A stretch of DNA of 64,000 nt. It comes from Diadema setosum. Lineage: Eukaryota; Echinodermata; Echinoidea; Diadematoida; Diadematidae. The position numbers and the translations under genes were made by a program. The notes below the pieces were generated by a model. It searched no databases. It was not told the DNA's origin and saw only the letters and a program-made list of their open reading frames with translations. Shown in pieces: positions 56,651 through 64,000 of this stretch. The DNA lies in the NCBI GenBank assembly GCA_033980235.1, contig CM067070.1:28406127-28470126 (forward strand). The letters run 5' to 3'. Position 1 is the first letter of the stretch. Each line of letters opens with the position of its first letter.

Positions 56651-57612
56651 CAGTACTCTCCTCGTAATCGGGTATCGCTTAAACGGGTACTCCGTTTATT
56701 TGGGTAGAAATGTCAAAATCAGTTCCAATCTTTGAGATGACCAAGGATGTCAAGCTGACACAATTGATCCAGAACCTGCTTTCAAACCGGCGGTTCTACG
56801 TGAATCTGAATGGTACCCGCAGCAGATGGCGGAGACAGAAAAATGGTCTCCCGCAAGGAAGCGTCCTTGCCCCACTTCTTTTCAACATCTACACGAATGA
56901 CCAACCAATCCATCCAAGTACAAGGAGCTACCTGTATGCTGATGATCTTTGCATTGCCTCACAGAAGCAATCCTTTGAAGAGGTGGAAAAAGCACTCAGT
57001 GATGCTCTGGCAGGTCTAACTCCTTACTATGCCGCAAATCACCTACGTGCAAACCCTGAGAAGACTCAACTTAGCATTATATGTGTATGTGTATATGTGC
57101 ATGGTCAGTCAGGAGTTGAACACACTTGCGCTCCCCCCCCCCCCCCCCCCCTTGCTCCGCAACAACATTTCACAGTAGGCCTACGAGAAGTTTACAACGA
57201 AAATCAGGTCATGCACAGCTCCATAATTTTGCTTTTCACCAGTCACTTGTCGAAAAGTAACTGGACGTTTCTACGTGAGAGAAGTGTTCATTTCGGAAAC
57301 GCCTGCTTGTTAGCGAGGAGTCCATATTCAAACGACAAAGTTTACTGAAATGTCTGATTTGTCCATAAAAAGAGTAAATTTTTGCTCGTGACTGAGCAAA
57401 TGTAAGGTACAGGTATAAGAATAATATGCAGTGCAAGCACGCGTGTCAAGCATACAGTGCAGGTGTTTGGTGCAGTGTACAATGCATTATGTACATACAC
57501 AACGTGTGTGTCAATTGTGAATGAGACGTGTTCTTCTGTTAATCGGGTACTCCGCTTAATTGGGTAAGAAACGCTCTGCTATAGAGCCTACCCGATTATG
57601 CGGAGAGTACTG
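56651..57612. mobile_element. pogo/Tigger-like element with long inverted ends
   Basis: TA target on both sides. Left end CAGTACTCTCCTCGTAATCG (then GGTA) and right end the inverse of CAGTACTCTCCGCATAATCG. The next 35 nt of each end also correspond (GGGTACTCCG words). 962 bp. It contains a foreign reverse-transcriptase fragment and a poly-C run, and no transposase. Confidence 0.83.
56740..57084 (+). pseudogene. non-LTR retrotransposon reverse-transcriptase fragment
   Basis: An open frame carries NGLPQGSVLAPLLFNIYTND (RT motif B), YLYADDLCIAS (the catalytic YADD block) and YYAANHLRANPEKTQLS (motif D region). Motif A and the endonuclease are absent, and after LSI the frame runs into unrelated sequence. 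The style is jockey/CR1-like. It is a 5'- and 3'-truncated piece within the pogo-like element. Confidence 0.85.
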
Positions 57613-57740
57613 TATTTATTACACGTGATGCTCGAAGGTAAAGGTTACGATGCATGCGCACATTGGAGGGTATTCCCCACATAACGAGAGAACTGAGCTC
57701 GGTCTATTGTTGAGCAGTGTGTTGAGGAAAGGGATCTGGG

Positions 57741-57887
57741 GGGGGGGGGGGGGCGTTTCATCAACGAGTTCGTCGGAGGTTTTCACCGACAAATTTGCTA
57801 TCAGCCAATCAGACACAAGGAATTCAGTAGCTTTTAACAGTTGTCAGTGTAAATCACTGAAAAAAAGTTTCATGAAACGGTCCCCTC
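57741..57887. mobile_element. short MITE with GTTTCAT ends after a G run
   Basis: CGTTTCATCAACGA on the left and TTTCATGAAACGGTCCCC on the right are inverted around GACAAATTTGCTATCAGCCAATCAGA. About 145 bp. Confidence 0.5.
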
Positions 57888-58235
57888 AGAGCAATCCAAA
57901 TGCAAATTGAAATGTGTCAATGCACTGATCGGCACGTTCTGCAGCAAATTAAGTTTATAGATATGTCCCATTTCTTTGCATGTATGTGTGTGATCGTTTT
58001 CGCCAGATTTTTCTTCAAGGTACTGTATGCCCTTGGAAACAGACATAAAAAAATATATATATTACATAATAATGCATGCATGTGGAATTCATTTGTCTCA
58101 GAAAGCATCCTGCCAAATAAAAACATTGCGATATCAAAGCCAAAAATATAAGGAACAATTAACACTCTTTTCTGCATAGACCATAATTGATACGTTTTAA
58201 TATAAATACAACTTCATTATAACTATTTTGCACAT

Positions 58236-58890
58236 TTTTGTCGAGCCCACCGGAGGTGAGAGGAGACTAAGGGATCGCCTGCGGCGTCCGTCCGTCCGTC
58301 CGTCCGTCGTCTGTCCGTAACGCAATAAAAACTTGAAAAACTCTGTACTCTGGGCTTCAATTTGAATCAAACTTGGAGGGAAGAGTGGTCGTACAATGTT
58401 TTACCTTTTACCAAGTATGAAGGTCACCTCAAGGTTAAATTTCACAGGCAGGGGTCAATGAACTTTTAGGGCCCAATGTTAAGTTTTTAGGGCGCGTTTC
58501 GATTATGGGTCATAACTTTTGATCCATTTTAGTCCGTTTGTGACTAACCGTGGGTGGTAGATATCCCTTGGGGAGTTGATGGTCACCACAAGAACAAAGG
58601 TCACAGGCAGGGGTCAATGAACTTTTAGGGCGCGTTTCAATTATGGACCATAACTTTTGATCCGTAAGTCTATTTGTGACCAAACTTGGATGGTAGATGT
58701 ACCTTGGGGAGTTGATGGTCACCACAAGGTCAAAGGTCACAGACAGGGGTCAATGAACTTTTAGGGCCCAATGTACTGTGCATTTAATTATGACTCCTAA
58801 CTTTTGATCCATAGGTCCATTTGTGAACAAAATAAAAAGAAAAGGTGTTGTACGTTTGTGGGCGAGACACGTTACGGCACTTGTCTTGTT
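58236..58890 (+). mobile_element. CGAGCCCACCGGAGGTGAGA repeat with internal tandem unit
   Basis: Starts CGAGCCCACCGGAGGTGAGA with a GTCCGTCCGTCCGTCC tract and ends GGGCGAGACACGTTACGGCA. Inside, a unit of about 120 bp (GGGGTCAATGAACTTTTAGG, CATAACTTTTGATCC, CTTGGGGAGTTGATGGTCAC) is repeated three times. Noncoding. Confidence 0.75.
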
Positions 58891-59379
58891 TTTATACTGA
58901 TGAAAATTTTTTTGATCAGTTGTTTCTATCCATAAGACACATTTAAAACTACAATGTATTTTGAAGCAATTAAGCTGGGTTTTTGTTTCATCCGCAAATT
59001 TTAATGGTAAATAATGCATTTAAGATTAGGCGAACTCGGATCCACTAACACACACTAACACATACTAATACGCACACTCGCGCGCGAGCGAAAAAAAAAA
59101 AAAAACGTAAATAAGCACTATAGGCCTTATGATCACCCCCTGCGAATGTATACTGATAAGATTAACAAAATACAGCGGAATGCACCTTTTCCTAGACTAA
59201 AAACAACTGACATGTTTTCCTGCAGTGTCTTTTGTTACTAGTTGTTGTTTTTTTCACAAAGGAAATTGGAATGCACCTTCCGATGAACTGACCATAAATA
59301 TATTGTGTTTTGGTAGGACTGCGGAATATTTACGTGAGTGCGTGTCATTTGTCGTGGAGAGGGTGGGGGGGGGGGTGAT

Positions 59380-59500
59380 CATAGGCCCCATGGGAGGGCA
59401 GTCAAGTTTAGTGCTCGTGGCTGTGTTGAGGGTCATCGCCCTATCACGCTTTGGGTGAACGAACCTTCGGAAAGTCATGGGTTTGAATCATACTGCATAT
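59380..59500 (+). repeat. possible degenerate tRNA-like segment
   Basis: A B-box-like GGTTTGAATCA sits about 70 nt after TAGTGCTCGTGGCTG. The match is weak. It resembles the SINE heads at 25.3 kb in layout only. Confidence 0.25.
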
Positions 59501-60110
59501 CTTTTATAATATTTTTTTTTCCTTTTAAAGCCGATAGTATGAGGGCTCTAGCCCATATCATTAACATTATTTAACATAAATTACACGACACACACATGTA
59601 AATATTTTTGTAATAATTTGGTGATATTTTTCTTCAGATTTCTTTGATCCTTTATCCCCCCAAAAAAAGAATAATCATCATCTGAACAAACATATTGATT
59701 ATGTTCGATAATACCAAACATTTGTAAATCAGTGCTATTCGTACTTTACATGAGTAAGAAAAGATATTGGAATGCTCCTTCCCCTAGACGGAGCACACCT
59801 ACCATTCAGGGGCGGATCCACAGAAATTCCATAAAGGGTAGCGCCCTTAGAAAATTAAAGGGGGCACGAATCCCCCCCCCCCCATTTTTTTTCTTTTGGT
59901 TTTAAAAAAAATGAAGAGGGGGCGTTTTAGGTGGTGATAAAAATTAATATTTTGTTGCAATATGTATGATTTGCATACAAAGTGTATAAAACTATTACGT
60001 TTAGAAGAATCTGGATAACATTAATGTAAAATAGAAAAAAAGAAAGAAAAGTAAGAGACCCTGTCGTGGATCATTGCATTCAAAGGATCCAGAAGAGCGA
60101 AATGTTACAA

Positions 60111-60647
60111 CACTGTAAAAACATCGGTGTTAGATTTAACACCATGGGTGTTAAATCTAACACCGCTCAATCTTCAATAGAGGACCACACCCAAAGGTGT
60201 AGAAAATGTATTGCGACGGTGTTAAAAAGTGTTCACCTGGCACTTCGTGGTGTTAATTTGACACTGTAGCTGGTGATATTTTTGACACTGCGCTAGAGTT
60301 AATTCATTAATGACACCGCATGGTGTTGATTTGATATTGGTGGTGTTAATTTCAATGGTATAACACCCGTCCAGCTTCAATAGGAGACCACACCAACTGG
60401 TGCTACTGTGGTGTAAATGTGTTTACACATTTTTTCAAAAATCAAGTACTTTATCGGAAAATTCTTCATCGTCTTGTTGAAGTTCAAAATTAACAAGAAG
60501 TTCAGTAACTAAGAAACTGTCAAAAAAAAAAAAACAATTTTATATTTTGAAATGACACCCGGAGGTGTTAATCTAACACCATGAATGAGCAACGGAAATT
60601 TAACACCAGCTCGGTGTTTCATATTTAACACCGGACTTTTTGCAGTG
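60111..60647. mobile_element. GTGTTA-word MITE, copy 2
   Basis: Ends CACTGTAAAAACATCGGTGT and inverse of CACTGCAAAAAGTCCGGTGT. Similar to the copy at 14704 over its whole length, with scattered substitutions and a small poly-A insertion near 60520. Confidence 0.85.
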
Positions 60648-61436
60648 AACTATTTTCTGGCGCAGGGTCCTCCAGTAGAGCAGTGGTAACACTGAAGAGG
60701 CTACCCTGGATAAAGAAGGCCTGTTTAATATTACCATTGTTGTTAGTAGATAAACAATTACTCATCCTATTAACATAAAGGATGGTGCTATACACCACAG
60801 AAGATATAGTATCGCATTAGTCTATTTATGAAATTGACATAACGGATGGTGTCAAATGCCTTTGATAAATCCACTCACGCACACACAAACTCACACAAAC
60901 ACACAAACACACACACACACACGCACACACACACATACAAACACAGACAAACACTCAACCAGCGATGTTAGTTTGTCGCCTCATTCAAGAAGTGGACAAT
61001 CCAATCAGCAGCATGTTGCTGTTGATTTTTTTTCTCTAAAATCACCTTTGTTATATAGGGACAAACAAAAATTTGATATTTAGTAAAGTATGTACCCTTT
61101 GTGTGAAGGTTAACGTCTGCTCCTTTTTTTTACTTAAGTTATGAATCTCATCTTAAAAACATTTCAAATCCTCCATAACATTTCCGTAAATTCGAAACCA
61201 AGTTACTCTGTGCCCAGTCTAAGGAATCTATTCATGTTCAAATACCAGAGTCTGCATACATTGTGAATGTCTCCTTTAAAAACATATTTCAAATGTATAA
61301 TTATCTAGCTTTGATTTTAAGGGTTATAAATAGGGTTTTGTGTTGTTTCTTTGTTGTTGTTGTTGTTGTTTTTTTTTTTTTTTTGGGGGGGGGGGTGTCG
61401 CTCTCCCTCTCTCTCCCTCTCTCTTTCTCTCTCTCC

Positions 61437-61522
<86 letters not shown>

Positions 61523-63145
61523 CATATCTATATCAATCCAATGTCTTTGACATCTGATATAATAATGTATAATAATTATAACAACAGGAAGAACGAAAAT
61601 GTCATACCTTCATCAGATAAGTGCAATTTACAAAAAACAAAAACACGAAAGGGTCGCGTTATAATAACGGCATTTTTTGTTCATTAGTGTGTGGTTATCA
61701 TGTAGGGCCTATGTATGTCTGTCTGTCTGGGTTTGTGTGTACTTAAATATAGTGATTAGCAATGTGCCATTATATTTATGGAAGGTGCGATAAGTTGTAT
61801 GCGTTACAGAAAAAAAAAATGTTTTTCTTAAAGATGTATTTTGTAGGCCCGACGTTAGTTTTTCTTTCAAGGCTTTTATGTATCACATTTCATGCATTCT
61901 AATGCGTATCTACTGCGTATGTGGCTACACGCAGTAGATATAGCCGGTCTAAACCTCCACAGCAGCTGCCAGCAGTCCCCTGGGCCCTGTGTACTTCAGT
62001 AGTCGCTCTATGTGCTATAGGGCTCACACTTGTAAATAATTTCCCATAGAGACGTGTGTTAAAATTCAAATTTCAAAAAATTCTGTAAAATTCAATTCAA
62101 TTCAAAGTTTATTTCATTTTTCGACAAAACATATAAGTTACACTTCTTTTGACAACAGAGAATAAGGTAAACAGAACATTATGTATCGAAAAGAATATAA
62201 AACAATTGAGGAGGACCACATAGTAATTATACATTATAGTAAAAAAAAAACAAAAAAAAAAACCAGAAGTGATCGAAATATAGTACATGTATAACTTTGC
62301 TTAAAGTGCGAAAAATGGAGAGACCCACTAAAGAGACAGAGCTTGTAGAATGTGGGCCCCTCTGGAATAATAACGTCAATGGAAAAATTAATTAAAGCAT
62401 TATAAATACTATAGGAGAGGGGAAAAAAAGAGGAAGAAGTCTGGAAGCCCACTGAGAACTAGAATCACAGATAAATACACTTACTATTACAGACGTGAAC
62501 AACATAGGACAAGACTAGGCAACAAAACAACTGCTGGAGAAAAGGCTGTACGGGACAAAACGGGATGGACAAGACCAACAGACGCGAAAAAACATGAAAC
62601 AAGACTAGACAGCAATAGCTGGGAGAAATGAGGTGTTTCAGCTTCACTAACCTGGATAAGTGAGATATACCCTTTCATCCATCAAATTTCCAAGGTGGGT
62701 TCTTCGGCTCAAATTCTGTCCAAGGGTCCGCAAAGCCAGACTAAGAGTTCTTGTCACTCAAAAAAATCACCTATTTGCTCTGTCTTTCTCCATTTTCCAG
62801 CACTCACCGTAGTTGTAAGCTCTTCACTACCTCTTTCCTCTTCCTTCTGAGGTACCACAGTATTTGGGTGGGTAGGCCCAACCTCCACCTTTTTTTTTTT
62901 TCGCAGAACGTACAAATATGTTTGTATATGAAATGCCCCTTCCTGTAATGATCAAAGACATGAACACATGTCAATCTTTGCCGTTAGGTGTATCATTCCG
63001 TAAAATGCGTGTCAAAATTCTTTTAACGTACATTCTGTTGAAAGAACGTGAAGCTAAAGATTAAATTTAACTGAATTGAATTGAATTTGGTTAAGGAAAT
63101 CAAATTTTACATTAGTCATTAGGTGCTGCACACATGAGCAATGCA

Positions 63146-63178
<33 letters not shown>

Positions 63179-64000
63179 CACGTTTAGGTCAATTACGTAA
63201 ATTTGTGATGAGAAATTCATTTCAATACAATTCAATTTAAATTGCAATAGCTTATTATTTCCATCATCAAAAAAGAAAGAAAGAACATGATTCAAAGGGG
63301 TACAAGTCGATTTGTCTTCCATTCGTCTGATAAGGGCATTTTTTTTTTCAAATACAATATAAAGTATATGCACGAATGATATCATAAAAAAAGAAACAAT
63401 GCACTTTGTCATGGCAAAAAGAAAGTAAATAATCATAACAATGAAAAAACATCGTTCCACTAAAAAGCCAAGCTTGCAAGACGTGATCCATGGAACATTC
63501 TAACAAAACAACGACAGCACAAATTTGTTATACCCATAAAATACATTCATATCAAATTCTTCTGTATATATTGTACATTATACTCATTGATATATGATGC
63601 TGATACTATAAACAATACTTACTATGATTTTAGAATGCAAACATATAAACTATATAACATATCATATTTATGGCACAGACACTATAAGGCCAGGTACGCC
63701 AGGAAAATTGACCAAAAAGGAAGATATACACGCGGCCACACAAAACATAACGACAACGACAACAACAACAACAATACCAACACAAAACACAGAAATAACA
63801 GAAATGGAGAAAATGCACACACACAGCTACTTGACAACTAAGAACGAGGAAAGAGGAGCAAGGAAGAATGGAGAAGGAAAAAGAAAAGGAAAGGAATGGA
63901 AAAGGTCTGTGGACACGCTACAAAATCTCAAGGACAAGTGAAACATAACGAATTTTTTCATTAAACGGAATTAACTGGTATGTATGGAAAACAAATATAT
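60648..64000. other. no gene recognised; microsatellites and homopolymers
   Basis: Holds CA runs (60870-60950, 63147-63177), a (CT)n(TA)n tract (61400-61520), a non-LTR-style AATTCAATTC tail (62090) and AT-rich filler. No exon with good splice sites and coding composition was found on either strand. Confidence 0.6.

Noticed and set aside
58236..58890. tandem repeat units as a CRISPR-like array
   Set aside because: Units of about 120 bp without unique spacers, in a clearly animal genome; it is a known-style dispersed repeat with an internal duplication.
61263..61687. 95- and 115-codon frames of Ser/Leu and Tyr/Ile
   Set aside because: Pure translation of (CT)n and (TA)n microsatellites.

Overview
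The window looks like nuclear DNA from a marine invertebrate deuterostome, most likely an echinoderm. It is AT-rich, intron-rich and packed with transposon debris. Short palindromic words such as tacatgta are frequent, long copies of a TGACCTTTGACC-rich repeat recur, and the one gene with an obvious orthologue is a nuclear gene for a mitochondrial protein with spliced introns. The assignment to echinoderms is inference; metazoan is certain. No prokaryotic genes, rRNA or CRISPR are seen. Real coding DNA is only about 2 kb of the 64 kb and lies almost entirely in short exons on the minus strand.

Three genes can be read, all on the minus strand. (1) 4082 to 2310: ATP5PF, subunit F6 of mitochondrial ATP synthase, three coding exons, 109 residues. 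(2) 7516 (or further upstream) to 5784: a small four-exon gene of unknown function, at least 118 residues, including a 36-nt micro-exon. (3) 56511 to 18594: a 38-kb gene for a single-pass immunoglobulin-superfamily receptor of 435 residues. Its parts are a signal peptide, a V-set domain split over two exons, a second V-set domain, an atypical third Ig domain, a transmembrane helix and a 62-residue tail without tyrosine. All seven introns are phase 1, and the eight exons join without a single frame conflict. I do not recognise an orthologue.

The rest is mobile DNA, mostly inside the introns of the receptor gene. The main elements are: pogo/Tigger-like elements with TA target sites (849, 1542, 3178, 19123, 56651); two hAT-like elements sharing three copies of one 8-bp target duplication (8479-8681 and on to 11681); a 7.16-kb transposon with 30-bp inverted ends and a decayed THAP-type zinc finger (19717-26873); TTAA-flanked elements (32923, 36923, 47027); paired MITEs built from the word GTGTTA (14704, 60111); a 318-bp near-perfect hairpin just beyond the receptor stop codon (18196-18513); non-LTR retrotransposon reverse transcriptase relics (46190, 56740); a tandem pair of tRNA-like SINE heads (25275, 25395); and several copies of a repeat full of perfect DR1 nuclear-receptor half-site pairs (16261, 39381, 44467).

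Nothing ties the three genes to one pathway. The receptor gene is the part most likely to be biologically new: it has the layout of a cell-surface recognition or adhesion receptor but lacks standard tyrosine signalling motifs as assembled.
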